Position numbers and translations under genes: made by a program. This document shows, piece by piece, positions 33,363 through 46,522 of a stretch of DNA of 64,000 nucleotides. Under the pieces are notes generated by a model. It was not told the DNA's origin, searched no databases, and worked only from the letters and a program-made list of their open reading frames with translations. Source of the stretch: Clitopilus passeckerianus (Eukaryota; Basidiomycota; Agaricomycetes; Agaricales; Entolomataceae). The stretch covers positions 248,001-312,000 of the forward strand of contig CALYLX010000097.1 in assembly GCA_944990035.1 (NCBI GenBank), read 5' to 3'. Position 1 is the first letter of the stretch. Each line of letters starts with the position of its first letter.

Positions 33363-34276
33363 CTCGCTAAAAATCTGGATTACCAGTCAGCGCTGTTCCA
33401 TGAATGGTAAGGAGTACTCACTTCCTCAACAAAGTTGAAGAGCTAAAACTCGCTGGTTGTAGAAAGCTTCAGATTGGTCTTCGTTTATAAACCATGACTG
33501 TTATCGCAGGCTACGCACACGTCACATCTCAGCATTATCGTCCTCAAGCCTTTGCCGCGGCCGTGGGGATTTGATCTTTCGTGGGTTCGTCGAAAAAAGA
33601 GATTGTCAGATGGAAGGCGTCAGCAAATGGCGAATAGAAGCCTGCGAGGTGCTATTCTGAATGTGATGCTCGGTCTTGGCTGTCATACGGAGGCTCAGAA
33701 GAAGATCCACAGGGTCTTGTTGGGCGTCGCGTAGTCGCAGTTTCGGCGACGATTCCGGCTATGACCCACGGCCGTGAGGATATCATCCAGACAAGGAGAC
33801 GGAGCCGGAGAGCTATCAATGTCATATGAACGAGAGCGTAGGTGCGATGCGGTCAGGTAAATGAACATTGTTGATAATCGGGCAGCAACAGCATTCCGTG
33901 GCTATCCAGATTTACGGCAACATCTGACATTCCGCATCCTGGGATGTATACGTTTTGATCTGGTGATGTGTGTACAATGTTTCTCAACATCCCTCCGGCG
34001 GCAGATCCTGCGGATGTGCGTATGATGACGTCGGACGTTTGAATGTTCGCCGAATATCTCCCTCCCCTTAAGATTGTGGGTCCCGGAAATTCATTCCCGT
34101 AGCATGCACTCGAAGGTGAGGAAATGATGACATGTAGCTCTTCTTCGTTATTGGCACCTCAGTAATGTGTCGTGTCAGATCCATCCGTTCAGTAATGCAA
34201 ATTTGATTATGACAAGTTTCATTAAATAGTGTAGTCTATATACGAAAAAAAAGTAGGGAAGTCTAAATACAGTGAA
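33363..34276. other. Upstream region of the cyclase gene, no gene recognised
   Basis: Carries a TATAAAC on the minus strand at 33483-33489, about 120 bp before the cyclase start. The remainder up to the MFS stop contains no recognisable gene. A short plus-strand open frame at 33552-33734 has no motif. Confidence 0.4.
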
Positions 34277-36655
34277 TTAATCCTTTCGGGCGAGACTGGT
34301 CTTTTCCCTGAGTCTGGCACCATAGGTCCAGAGAATCCAGATTCTAGAGAGCATTAGTAAACGTGATCGAGAACGAAACTGTCATGGAAAGTCTTACGTG
34401 GGGAATCCGATCACAAATGTCGCGCTGCTTAGGACGACCGTACCAAGGCCATATCCCAAAGCATTAAACATTGCAGGGGCAAATAGGGGGAAGGCAAAGC
34501 CAGCGAGAGAACGGAAGAAAGTCACTGATGCGAGAGCTGAATGCAGTCGTTATCAGGATTCGGTATTGGCAGAAACATCAACAAAACTAACCAGATGCAG
34601 CTAGAGAAGATGCGCTGTTAGAAGAGAGGGTCATTCCGAACAGCCAATTTAGCTTACCGTGTAACGTGAAAGAATCAATAACATATGTCTGGAGAGGCTG
34701 GAAATTCAAGTCTGTCCCGCAAGCAACCAAAGCCAAACCCTAGAAGGCGCGCATATTAGTTCTGAACCACGCCTCTATGTACCAGGGCTCACGATATCGG
34801 TTGCGATCCAAGGCAAGTCCGGACGCGCTGTCCATCCGACTATGAGCATCCCAACGGGTAGCAAGAAGGTTCCTAGGACGAGATTTGCTGACGTGCATCG
34901 TTAGCATGAGTTCACAGTGATATTGGTCGAATGTACTCACGAAGCCTGTATTCTGGACGTCCAGCACCTCCATTACGCTTCTTGAAATATTTGTATATGA
35001 CGTCAAGGGATCGTAGGTTGATGTACGCTCCGGTTATGGCACCGATTCCGTGTGCGATATAGTGCAAACCCGATATACCAATTGACTCGCCTCGAGTAAC
35101 CTGGTAGATGTCCGGGATAGTGGTCAGGACTAGATATACCACTCCATAGCTGAAGACGCAGAGACGTCAGTACATGACCCTCAGAAATGATATGTCAACT
35201 CACAGGAAAGTCGAGTAGAGGCCGATGAACTGGATGATTGGTTCTTTCACGAAAAGGGTGAAAGGCCGGACCATCGACTTGAAGACGAACTCTCGCCACC
35301 TAACCCAATGAGTTCATCAGCTACAGAGGTAGAAGGATGTCACATACGAGAGCTCATTGTCTTCATATTTCGTCCTGATTACAGTCTTATCGTTCTTGTC
35401 AAAGCCTCTCTCAACTCTCATCTTCTGAGCCTTCTCAAGGAGTAAAGTCGGAGGGAACGCTATTGCGAAATTAGCGAGATTCAGGTTACCCGATGAGATG
35501 TTTACTCACATTCATCGAGGAAGAACCAATACAGGACGAGCACTAGAATATCCACAACACTGGTAGACCAGAACTGCAGAAAGATATCTATCAGGATCCT
35601 GTTCGATATCGGAGAGTGGAGAGGACTTACCACCCATCGCCATGATGTCCTGACTGCAATCCATGCTCCTATCACCGGACCAACACCCTACCACCAAAAG
35701 AGAACAATGTTCAGAAAAGGCCTTAACCAGAGATACAGCGAGCTGTCGCACCGTTCCAGCAACAGCACCCAGAGTAAAGACACCATTCGCGAAACCACGT
35801 TCCTCCGCTTCCCATATGTCTCCAATGACTCCAGCAGCTACGGAGAACGGCACGCTACCGCCTATGCCTGATAAGAACCTGAATATAATCAATTGCGCTG
35901 TGTTCTGTGCAAATCCACAACCCAGGTTGAACGCTAGATGAACAAACTGGTTCAGTATCGCTGTTTAAGCCATACCGGTACCCACGACGAACCTAGGTAG
36001 ATGATATTCGCTACTAGCGACACTTTTCTTCGCCCAAAGATCTCGCTGAAAGGACTTTGTGTAGAATAGTTTAGTCGGAGGTCCCAGTAACGCTTAGGGG
36101 ACTTACCCGAGAATCAAAGGTCCGAAAGCTGGAGAACGAGAGTTAAGTTTAGACTGAGCGTAGCGAAACTTTGTGCTTACAATATGCTAGGACGAATATG
36201 GAAGTTACGCAGGCAATCAGCGCGCTATTTGTAATATGGAACTCCTCTGCAATCTGCAAGCTGGAAGGTGCGATCATCGTTGATGATAGGGGGGTGAGGA
36301 AGGTCAACACGGAGACCATTATGGTCGAAATCAGCTTCTTGCGATAGGTCCATCTGCTAATGGTTGAGCATCGAGATGATCTGCAAGTGGGAAGCAAGAA
36401 GAGATACCTTCTAGGGTTCTTCGGATCGTCCTCACCATCCCAATCTACGATGATGACTTCTGGTTTGATCGGAATCCCCAATTCCGCCTTCTTCTCTTGC
36501 TCCTTCTCCGATAACTCCACTTCATCCAATGTCAGAGTCAGTTGAGTGGATCTTGCTGAAGGTAGTCGAGTGATTTGGACTTCAGTCGAAAACCTGAGAG
36601 GTGGATGTTGCGCAAGGGCAACACCCCGCTCCTCGTCGTCATGTTTAGGGGACAT
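34277..36655 (-). CDS. Major facilitator superfamily transporter (DHA1-like)
   Basis: Twelve-helix drug:H+ antiporter type. Start at 36655; a long charged cytosolic N-terminus (to about residue 95, ending DWDGEDDPKNPR) is followed by KKLISTIMVSVLTFLTPLSSTMIAPS (TM1), ITNSALIACVTSIFVLAYA (TM2), an FGPLILGPLSEIFGRR motif A spliced near 36100, then RFLSGIGGSVPFSVAAGVIGD, a GPVIG-type TM5, a large central loop (AQKMRVERGFDKNDK) and the second half with GLHYIAHGIGAITGAYI. It ends LREKTSLARKD at 34277. About ten introns; no break seen. It probably exports the cluster product or confers self-protection (inference). It shares its upstream region with the P450 at 37980. Confidence 0.86.
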
Positions 36656-37979
36656 AGTGGGTATGCGATGTTGAAAGCTTGTGCAGCCGTGCTATAGAGT
36701 GCGTTTGGAAGGGCAAAGCCGGTTTTATCCTGGAACGGAAGAAAAATGAAGTTGGGGGGAGCAGGATGAGGTTCTTCTGTCTGAACGCTCGTCTTGTATG
36801 GATAGGCAAAGGTTCGGCCATCTATCGACGAAACACGCCGAGGTATGAAAGACTCATGCCAACGGGGCCCGGCAACTCAGCAGGCTTCTTCCTTGATGAG
36901 ATATCTGTTGCTACTGCTGCGAGTTTTGCGGATAGCCAAGGATGGACAAGAGGTTTCCCAGGGAAGGTTTAATTTTCGTCCCGCCGGCCGTGAGTTGACA
37001 GCAATTCCTCATGATGGGTGAATTCGAGTACTGAAACTGCCAATAATGACATCCACTCATCAGCGAGGCGCCTCCATTCTGACAGTAAGCATATGCATCC
37101 GCCGCCACGAGTTGTACACTCAGCTAGTCTAAGGCGTGTGCTGAGGCAGGTCCTCGGAATAACCCATCCTTATGTCAGCTGATGAATCCAAAAAACTGAA
37201 GATTCCAATGAATAGCTTTCCAAAACGATCGGGAGCTCGCCGATTGTCAATGAGAAATGACACAATTAGAATTCTTTGCCATAGTCACTGCTGACACAGT
37301 TACGGAAGCCGGTCTGATGGAGGGCATCTGCCTACAACAAGTACGCAGAATTTTTAGAACCCTGCATCATCGCCTCAGTGTCCCATCAAACGAACGTCAC
37401 TTATCGACGAAGTAGTCGGTTGGTGCGATTGGAAGAAGAGTCCGCCATAGAGAAGCATTCTCCACAAAGGGTCCTCTGATGCAGCTGGCCATGAACTTGG
37501 AGGCAATCTGAGCGTATGCCTCGATCGTAAACCTGGCGTCGCAGCGTGTTATGGTGCTCATGGTGCGGGTGCAATTATTTATTTGAAGCGAAAGAGATCG
37601 CCCCAGGGATGTCCGGCGTTCCCTGCCTGAACCGCTGTCGGTTGGAGGTTGACCCAAAGAACTCTGCAAGAGCTGAAGTCGACGGGGATGATAGGAAGCC
37701 TCAGAGCCGAGATGATAGATCACATCAAAAGTAAATTTGAGTTTCTCGAACGTGTTACGGATTCCCACGGCCAACTTTCCAACAATCACATCGCAACCAT
37801 GAACCGACTCGGAGGTCTGAAATCGAATTGGTAGGAGTCCAATTCAATCGTTGCGGACGGCCGCCGTACTCTGCACTCTTTCTACGAACGATGAATTCTT
37901 GCGGTAGTTGGCAGCCGAAGCTATTTTATCTCGAGAAGCTTAGCACATAAGTCTCTCATCCCTAGTTCATCCAACGATA
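36656..37979. other. 1.3-kb shared upstream region of MFS and P450 genes
   Basis: Divergent promoters are expected. A minus-strand open frame at about 37397-37789 (130 codons, no ATG at its beginning; an internal ATG gives a 54-residue tail from MSTITRCDARFT) has no recognisable domain. I do not call it a gene. Confidence 0.4.
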
Positions 37980-40273
37980 ATGGGTCTCGTCCTCAGTGTC
38001 CTCAGCGCGTTAGCAATCGGCCTCGCCACCGTGGTGTGCCGAGAATGGCTCTTCCCGCTCCTTCGCGTTCGCAGAGCCTTGTCCAACCTAGATGGCCCTC
38101 CAGTCGATAATTGGTGGACTGGTAAGATGCCTTTAATGTCATGGACTGACGCGTGCTAAGCCAAGGGAATCAGGAAACTGGCATCAACTCTTCAACAAAC
38201 ATGGCTGGGCCTTCAAGAAGCATATATCTGATACCTATGGTACTGCTCTCAAGATTAACGCTGTTGGCTGGGTCAGTTCAAACAATTGCTCGTCTGTCAT
38301 ATTTCTCATCCGATTTTCCAGGACCAACAAGTCTATCTCACCGATCCGTTGGCCATCACCAGTATCTTCCAGACTGATCGTGCAAGTTACGAAACAGCTC
38401 GTTATCACTTGCTGTAAGTTAAAAGCTCCCTATGTATTGAAAAGAATCTGACAATAACTCTTTCCATTCAGCCGTAGCCGCCTCTCCTTCGGATGGGGTC
38501 TTGTCGGTACTACCGGCGAAAAGCACAAGAGGCAACGTCGTCTCATGGCTCCCTTCTTTTCATCGAACTACCTTCGTACTTTGATGCCTCTCTTCTATCC
38601 TTTTGCATACGAAGTGAGTAGCCCACGTAACCCACCAGTCGATTTGGCATGTTTAACTCGGGAATAGCTTGCCGATTACATGAAGAAGCAGAGCGAGAAA
38701 AACGGCAATATTCTCGAGATGCACTCGATCATTTCCGGTGCAGCTCTTGAATACGTAGGCGCCGGTCTCGGTTACCGTTTCGACGTCCTGAACGAGGCGA
38801 GGCGTGGTTTCTACAGTGACGCTGCCAGGAACATCAAGTGAGTTCTGTACTGGATGACCATGTCGAGCACACTCTGATTTTTCAATCAGCCCCCTGACCT
38901 TCCGTCTCTCGACCTTCCGTTCCTTCCTCCCTTACATGGTTAAGTTGGGTCCCCCCTGGTTCCGCAAGGCATTGATCGACTGGATTCCTTGGCGCGCTGC
39001 CCAAGAGCTCAAGAAAGAGATCTACATAATCGATGATGTCGCCAAAGACATTCTCAGGACTAGGCGCCAAGCATTCGCTGATGGTGAGGGATACGGAAGG
39101 GACATCCTCAGTGCCATCAGTGAGTTACGTCAGTAATCCTCGCGATTCAGCACTTAATGTTCTTCTTCCCTCAGTGCGATGGAATGATGAAGCCGACGAA
39201 GACGAGAAGATTGACGACTTGGAGATCATCAGCCACATCACGTTCGTCACTCCTCCATGAACTCGAGAGGTGACTTCGCTAACTTCTGGGATTCCCTATC
39301 TAGCACTACTTTGTTCGCTGGACATGAAACCACTGCCGGAACACTCTCCCGTATCTTCTATCAACTCGCCGTCTGCCCCGAGGCCCAGGAGAGGCTCCGT
39401 GAGGAGTGCACAAAGGCTCGCTTGGAGAAGGGTGATCTCGAGTTCGAAGATCTCTTGGCTCTTCCTTTCCTTGATGCCATTTGTAAGGAAACCCTCCGTG
39501 TGTACGTCGATCTTCCATCCGCCCTGCTGAATTCTTGGCACTCACCGGATTCGTTATCAGGTTCCCTCCCGTCGATCAGCTGTACCGAACGTAAGTCCCA
39601 TTGCTTTGGAATCGGATAATTCATTGAGCTGACGGACCACGCACATAGCGCCACGAAGCAGACTGTTCTTCCCCTCCTTTTCCCCGTAATTGGCAAGGAC
39701 GGAAAGGAAGTTCGAGAAATCCCCATCGAAGCTGGCACCGAAACCATTAGTACCATCATCGGCTACAATCGCAACCCACACGTTTGGGGTGACGATGCCG
39801 AAGAGTGGATCCCCGAACGCTGGCTCGAGGAACCTCGCGAGAGTGTTCTCAAGGCCAAGCTTCCCGCAATCTTCTCTCACATGTGGGTTCAAGTCGAAGT
39901 TTGCATTCTTCTGACACTGATGATTCCATCTCAGGATGACCTTCACCCTCGGCGAGCGTCACTGCATGTAAGTCGAACATGCTTCCGCTTTTTGTCGAGA
40001 TGTTTAACAGTTGCACTTTCTAGCGGTTACAAGTTTGCCGAGATGGAGATGAGTGAGTATCTCCGAATGTAAAAGATCCGGACATTGCTAACAGATTTCT
40101 CTCTAGAACTCATCTTGACGGTGTTGTTGCCGAGATTCCAGATTGCCCTCGATCCCAACAGCGAGATCTACTGGAACATGGGTGGCAGTATCGCTCCTGT
40201 CGTTAAAGGATCTAACAGCATCGAACCCACCCTTCCGATGAAGATTACTCCCATTCCCAACCCCAAGGTCTAG
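37980..40273 (+). CDS. Cytochrome P450 monooxygenase
   Basis: Start ATG at 37980; N-terminal anchor MGLVLSVLSALAIGLATVV. Order of motifs: GPPVDNWWTG spliced to NWHQLFNKHG, a DPLAITSIFQTDRASYE region, the C-helix EKHKRQRRLMAPFF, the I-helix TTLFAGHETTAGTLSR, ETLR (ExxR), FPPVDQLYR, EEWIPERWL and the heme loop FTLGERHCIGYKFAEME. It ends ITPIPNPKV at 40271-40273. About eleven short introns, all with good splice sites. Intact. Distant relative of the P450 at 17317, sharing block order and the WGDDAEE segment. Lies between the exporter and the second C2H2 regulator. Likely a tailoring oxidase of the terpenoid (inference). Confidence 0.89.
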
Positions 40274-40902
40274 AGAAACAGTCTAGACATTTCAAGTTAG
40301 ATGTATCCTTAACACACTGCATGTATCATTCCACGCTTCTAATACAAACATCATGTCCGTCACGAAATATATACTGAGATTACATGACACGATCAGAGGC
40401 CAAAGTGGTTAACTCAGTGATGAGAAACAGCATTCTCTTCGTCTAAGGCTTTGTACCTCCTACCAGCTCTGAAAGGCTTTCTCTCTTCAAGTCAATATTG
40501 AAGTATTATCTGCGCGACGACCCATTTCAGCACATATTTCAGCATGGGTCCAAAGGAAACTCAATCGAACCCGCACCTCTGCTCATCGAAAAGGCAAAAT
40601 CAGATATAAGTCCTTCTTAAAAGAGAGAAACCTACCTTGAATCGAGGCTAAGAGGGATTTAGATTCTTGGAATATCGTAGATTCGACCAAACACGAGGAT
40701 GAGGTCTGCCCTAGGGTTTGATGGACACGAGTAAGGTATATCGACTTGTTTTCCACTGAACAGCCTAGAAATACAAGGCTTATCTATCTATCTATATTAC
40801 ATTTGAAGATCTCGTAAGAACATGATGATATTGTCCAACCAGCATTATATAAAATACAATAATTTAGTGCAGTCCAGCTGGTCTAAGCCACATAGCGTCC
40901 AA
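40274..40902. other. Convergent 3' intergenic region
   Basis: Between P450 and C2H2 gene 3' ends; AT-rich near 40.78-40.86 kb with a short TCTA repeat. No gene seen. Confidence 0.4.
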
Positions 40903-42207
40903 TCATCGGATTATCGTTGGGTGTTTCTCTGCGTAATGCCTATCCAGACGCTGATGCGAAGAAAAGAGCCGAGGACAATGCGAACATGCAAAGTCTGAGC
41001 GTATGCCATGCTGGCTCCACTCGTGCCTCATACGATCATGTCGCCTCGTGAACTGTTCGCCGCACTCGCTCACCGTGCACTGATGAACGGCTCGGGAGCT
41101 GAGAGTGGCGGGTGCATTAGTGGGGTTGCGGATCGTGGAGTGTCGACGTTTAACATGGTTATTTCGAGCATGTACTCGCTTGAAGCTCTTTTTGCAGGAT
41201 GGTTCCAAGCAAGGAAATGTGCTCGTTGGTGAAGAAGAGCTAGCATTGTGATCTTCGTCCTCTGAGCAGCCTGAGTCGGACAGACTGCTTTGGGCCGAGG
41301 GGCTAGAAATGCCGGAATGAAGGATCCCGTCCTGTTGCTGCGCGACAACGTTGAAGGGATACTCCCGTAGGTTAAGAGCAGGGTGCCCACCCATTGAATA
41401 GCGTGAATTATCCAGAGAATGGTGGCTCAACGCATCAGACAACTGGTGTAAGTTGGATACTACATATTTCGATCAGTCAGCCGATTCAACATGAATCTTT
41501 CTTGGGATACGCACATGAACCTCCAGGTGACGACAGCTGTGAGGGAGTAACATTCAAGAGCGTAGAGCCGCTTGGCATATTCCCGAGAAGATCGGGCATT
41601 TTCCATGGAGTCCAGTCTACTGTCAAGCGCCCGATTTAAATGAATTTAGTACAGGCATGATTACTAGTCTACACTCACCCATGGATGGATTCGGAGTCGT
41701 TGAATAATCAAGAGAGTAAGCAGATTGACCTAAGGTATTTACGATGAATAGGACGAGTTTTTCCGGAACCAATATTGCACTAACCATCGGTGTGATGATG
41801 GTCTACGGGTGACTGCATCATTGGCTCATGAAACGGGACGGAGTGACCGGGCATGGGTAACCCCGCCAGTGAGATTCTCCACATTTCCTGTCCATTCTTC
41901 TCACAGGAAGATATGTGTATGAAGCCGTCTCCCAGTTGATGCGCTAGAATTAGATCAGCTATAAGAAGGATAAGGCATGTGAAGGCGTGTCAAACGAACC
42001 TGTATTACTCTGGATAGTTGGCGAAGAACATAATGCCTCACCGTTTTTGGGGCAAAGTGAGACGTTATCAGAATCCGTACGTGCAACTTGAAGTTCGAAG
42101 TGCTCAAAGACACTTGTAGGAAACGAGAATTGGACCATAGTGGAAGAAAGATCGTGGAGGGCCCCTTGGCAGGGTTTCATTTTAAAGGGTTCGAGTCCGA
42201 GCAGCAT
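40903..42207 (-). CDS. C2H2 zinc-finger transcription factor 2
   Basis: Read as five exons. The first starts at ATG 42207 (or the in-frame ATG at 42180). Phase-1 introns join SPTIQSNT to AHQLGDGFIHIS, and HHHTDG to QSAYSLDYS. Further exons carry DWTPWKMPDLLGNMPS and NLHQLSDALSHHS. The last exon holds a Ser-rich acidic stretch (SDSGCSEDEDHN) and three fingers: CLEPSCKKSFKRVHARNNHV, CTVSECGEQFTRRHDRMRHE and CSHCPRLFSSHQRLDRHY, ending HPTIIR at 40903. Finger spacing (C-x4-C-x12-H-x4-H, C-x4-C-x12-H-x4-H, C-x2-C-x12-H-x4-H) is regular, unlike the degenerate third finger of the other C2H2 gene. Probable nuclear regulator at the right edge of the cluster. The 5' end is less certain than the finger region. 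Confidence 0.77.
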
Positions 42208-45200
42208 ATGCCAACCGGAGGCTTCTTCATCCCCGAAGTTCCTTCGTCACGAAGTACTCGGTGCTTGGGTTCCAATCGAAAACCGGCATATCGCTGGCTA
42301 GCAAGATCAGCAGTAATCTTGGTCCAAAATGGCAGCGACCGTAGACATCGGTGATCTCGTTCCACGACGCAATCAAGTGATTTCCATTTTCGGGCCATCC
42401 GGGAGAGCCTAAGTTCAGAAGAGAACTTCAATTGCTGTTGTAATGGCCAGTCAGAGGCAAGTCTATCTGTAACAAGCCATCATGAGACTAGCGCGAAATC
42501 GTCTCGCGCGTATCAGGTCTCTGCGCACAGCGTCAGCTTATTTAGTAACTACGCGAGTCGGAATGCGACTCGCCTTGTTATGACCAGAAGGGTGGGTAGT
42601 GCCAATTATTGCCGTCATACTGCGGTAGCCGAGCCAACCAGATTATGGCTGAGCTTCTGAACGAGATAATGAGCTGTCATCATACTATGTGTAGAGCGGT
42701 GTATAAGATACGTCGAACGATAATTTACTTTTACTATAGTTGAAGAGGTAAAGGCCTGGAGAAAGGTGCTTCCTTCTCATATCTCGTCACCTTATTCTTT
42801 CCGTTACGGAGGTAGTCCAGCTCGCTGGCTCGACGAAGCCGTCTCATCACACTGATTAGTTTTCATGATCGACAAAAATGTGCGACATTATCGTCTGACT
42901 GTTATTCTGTCCCTCCGGGGGCCGTAGCTACGCCGAATCTTAACAACGAAATGGTAGAAATGTCTCAACTATATATATGAGTATTTAATTTCCAATACTC
43001 AGGATAAATAATCAGCTCGAGCTGCAAACAAGTCCTTTCAAGGCCGAAGGGATGATTATAATCGTTCACGAGTTGATCTGGCTCAAGATTACTGTGAACT
43101 CTGGAGTTATATTTTCGGGGCTAAATTCCGCGAGACATATGAGAGTTCCTTATTAGCTTTCCTTGAGAAGCTATTGACACGGGTCAAGTGACTTCCTGGT
43201 TCACTTCAGTGATAGGAAAACGGCTCCGAAGGGCGAAGAGTGATACGTTTGTCCGATTGGCCTGCCCCACGACTGTGAATTGAGCCGCTTAGGGTTGTGA
43301 GTGAGAGAACGGGGTCATGTGGGTTTCCTCGGGTATCACCGAAGTGGGGCATTGCTGCTATTGAGTCATGCAATCTCGAGGTTCAGATGCGGAAGGGAAA
43401 CAATATCATAGCAAGTTGACCCATCTCAATACAACACAATTCTTTAGGCCAATAGACAGAAAGAGTGTCATCTTTCGGGGTCTACGATTATGAGCCTTGG
43501 CGCAGTTCCAAAGTGCCTCGAGGTCCTAGTGCCGGACACGGGTTAGAATATCGCACTGCGTCATGGATGTCTTCATCAGGACCGAACATAATTAGCCGAC
43601 CAAACGGAAGCTAAATGTGGCCCTGCAGGAACGGCCAAGCCAGCTTGACTTCCCCCATCTGTCGTAAGGTTCAGGGACGTACGATAGCAACTTTAAAAAA
43701 ATGGCCATGACAGTCAGAGAGGGGAAGAGGCCTTCATTCGGGTTGACTCTCAATTTGAGGGGATATACTTTTTGTTGAAAATAATTTCGGAGCTTTGGCC
43801 GGAATGAGGAGCTTTCTGGTTTGCCATTCGGTTACGTTACCGACACGTTGTGTTTCGCACAACAAACAGCCCCTTCCTGAATCATGCGTACCGTCGAGGA
43901 GCATTCGAACACTGACTGGAGTACTTTCGCTCCTGGCAAGCTGGCCAGCCAGGAAAGACCTTCGCCGACTCGGGATACTTGACCTACACACTGTATCCGG
44001 GTAAAACTCATAGCAAATATCTCATCAATCAGGAGGGAATCAGCATGCAACAAGGTGTCGCCTGCCAGGATTGACGCTGATTCGAAGTCACTCTTATCAT
44101 CTCTATTGAATAAGTGCCAGTGTCAGATTCCCTGGATTCGGAGGTATTCACGATCCGCTCTGCTCAAGTCGAATTCCTCCAAGGACTAGCTTCACGTCTT
44201 TCATGTTCATGCATCGTGATTCATTCAACGAGGGCTGACAGCGTCCTGGTGTGGCTGGCCGCTGCCGGAGACTCGTGTTGAAGGTGAGAAAAGGTTATTT
44301 TTAGATTGCTATCACTGCCTTGATACGAACGGATTTGCATGGGACTCGTGTGCTCGTGTTTTGATTCATCAAAAATACATTGCTGGAGTAAGTATTCAAT
44401 GAAATCTGACGTTTTTGGAGACCGGGATTCCGTTGTATGATGTCCGTCCGCACGGCCCGACAGTTTTTCGATCAACACCGAGAGATTTTCGCGCTATAAT
44501 CGTCGCGGTCGCCGGTGTACCAAGATCGAAGCTGTTAGTCATCTCGCAGTGCAGAATCTGTCTTGCTTTGTCAATTTTGAGTTGTCTGATTGGCTAATTG
44601 CTCCAGCTGGGTTCGACGCTGCCCAGCGAGTTGAGACCCAACCTCGCCAGAACATTGACAGAGGAGACGCTCGAGAGTCCGAAATGCCCCTGCCGATCTT
44701 GAGCCACGAGTTAGTAGAGACTTTCGTTCAAGCTCGACCCCTTCCAAATGGTCGGAATGCTGACTTATATGACGAGCAGATCAAACCAGGTCGAATATAA
44801 AGCGAACAACTTAGGGAATCGGAGGAGCATGATGTGGGGCTTCTGGAACGACATGAACTGAGCTTTCGAGAACGATACCTCAGCCATCGGCGCCTCGGCG
44901 TTTTCTGTTTCGCTGGATTAGGCTTTTTGGGTGTGGTGTTACGTTAAAGCATGCTCATTTGAGCTATGATACCGTTGATACGTGACATCGCTCTGAAGAC
45001 TCTGTATTCGGGAGAAGAGAATCATATACTAATGACCTGTTTAACACCTAGCTAACTGTAGGTTTTAAGAAATTCGGAGGGGCCTTATTGCCTCCGGTCC
45101 ACCGACTTCTCTAGAATGCATCGAATGGACTACACGCTCAAAGATTCCTACCGTTGCTCACCTGGAAGGTATCAGATTCCCACCCCACACTTGAATTCAC

Positions 45201-46035
45201 CGATAAGATTATACAGATGGTAGTCAGCCTTGGTTATACCACCGATAAGCCTGGATCCCGAGTCGGACGTGAATAGGGAAGTTCAAGCTTATTACGAAGA
45301 TCTGCACAAATACCTGCAAGCTCGACAGATTAGATAGTTATTACTGTAGTGTCTCAACGGCCGCTGAGGAGTAATCACTATTCTTGAGTCATCGGTAAAA
45401 CCGTATTCCTCGAGACCACTAAAGTTAAACGCCAAAACTCCAAATAAGCATACCGTCTAGGTCGTCGTCGCTTGGAAAAGGCAGGCAAATCCTCAAGAAT
45501 CCCCAGTGACACGACGTGTGGCGTCGTAGCCCTTTGTGAGAAAAAGTATAACAAGCACCTCGGCTCAAATATGTGTCGTAACGTGATGCCATAGACCCAA
45601 GATTAGGCATTAATCAGTGCTCAGCTTCGAACAATTCGAGTTGCTCCGTCGCGTCTAGACAGTTTGCACTCCGATGTGTTCGGAAGAAGCAGTTATCATG
45701 TAGTGTTGCCGCGAGGCGAGGTGCAAGGTACCTTGAGGTGGTTCGACGTGATCCCAGTTTGGCACCAAGGTGATTCCTTGAAGGTTTAGCTAATTTTTGT
45801 AATCTACTGCTTAGCGCTGCCCCTGCGATGCAAGCGTAAGTCATTCTCAGTTCTACTGAAGTTAGTGGTAGATAATATCCATTCTTTGATATTTTGTTAG
45901 ATCGTGTACGTTATGCCGAAAGAAACTGGGCCAGTTAAGGCAGGGGAGAGTACGCATCTGTCGAGTCAACTTGCGAGAGCGGCATCGAACGCTACTTTGA
46001 AGCAAAGTCGAAGGTAACGCAGGACCAAAATAACA
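42208..46035. other. 3.8-kb stretch with no gene recognised
   Basis: Both strands were read; open frames are short (under 90 codons), without motifs or consistent splicing. No terminal repeats or transposase remnants were identified. It separates the cluster from the hydrolase pair and may mark the cluster boundary. Confidence 0.45.
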
Positions 46036-46397
46036 TCATTGATAAAGTTCGAAGGCTACTGGGATCCCTACATCGTGCTTGTCGAGAGGTGGGCGGTGCT
46101 TCGCTGGGATTGATTCGTAGAAGGCCTGTAGATGGTAATATTAGGAAGAAACACTCAGTCATAAAGTTTGTCACTTACCTTCGAAACAAAATTTCCAACA
46201 CCGCCAACTAAACAAATGCCAAAGCTACCATCCGTACTCGGATCGAAGTGATCGAGGTATCCGACTATGTTTGTCAAGTTTGCAGCACTCGATACTGTAG
46301 GCTGCAAGGTCCAGTACGACCCTCCGCGATATGTTTCATCGTAGAAGGTAGGTATCGCGGGGTCTGATGTAGGCATTAGAGGAAAGAGGAAGACCAT
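46036..46397 (-). CDS. Small beta/gamma-crystallin-like protein
   Basis: Two exons giving 95-102 residues, depending on ATG 46376 or 46397. Exon 1 has IPTFYDETYRGGSYWTLQP...NIVGYLDHFD, like the first Greek-key strand pair of beta/gamma-crystallin or peptidase-inhibitor I36 folds (aromatic, acidic, Y-x-G-G, W). It ends GVGNFVSK at a GTAAGT donor; the acceptor CATCTACAG leads to AFYESIPAKHRPPLDKHDV and a stop at 46036. No clear signal peptide. The splice reading is good, the family call tentative. It lies directly downstream of the dienelactone hydrolase gene on the same strand (about 125 bp gap). Confidence 0.5.
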
Positions 46398-46522
46398 ATA
46401 TGGGAATGCGTAAACAAACGAGTACTTGGCTTTCTCACATGCATCATGCCTTATTCTGACACACAAGTTAACTATTTACATACCATCGCCGATGTAGTGT
46501 GTGGCTTCGTCTACCCCAACAA

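Noticed and set aside
37397..37789. 130-codon minus-strand open frame as a gene
   Set aside because: No ATG at its beginning, no recognised domain, no supporting splice sites; left as unassigned.
42185..42205. tRNA-like B-box sequence (GGTTCGAGTCC)
   Set aside because: No matching A-box, anticodon arm or acceptor stem around it, and it lies at the start of a coding exon.
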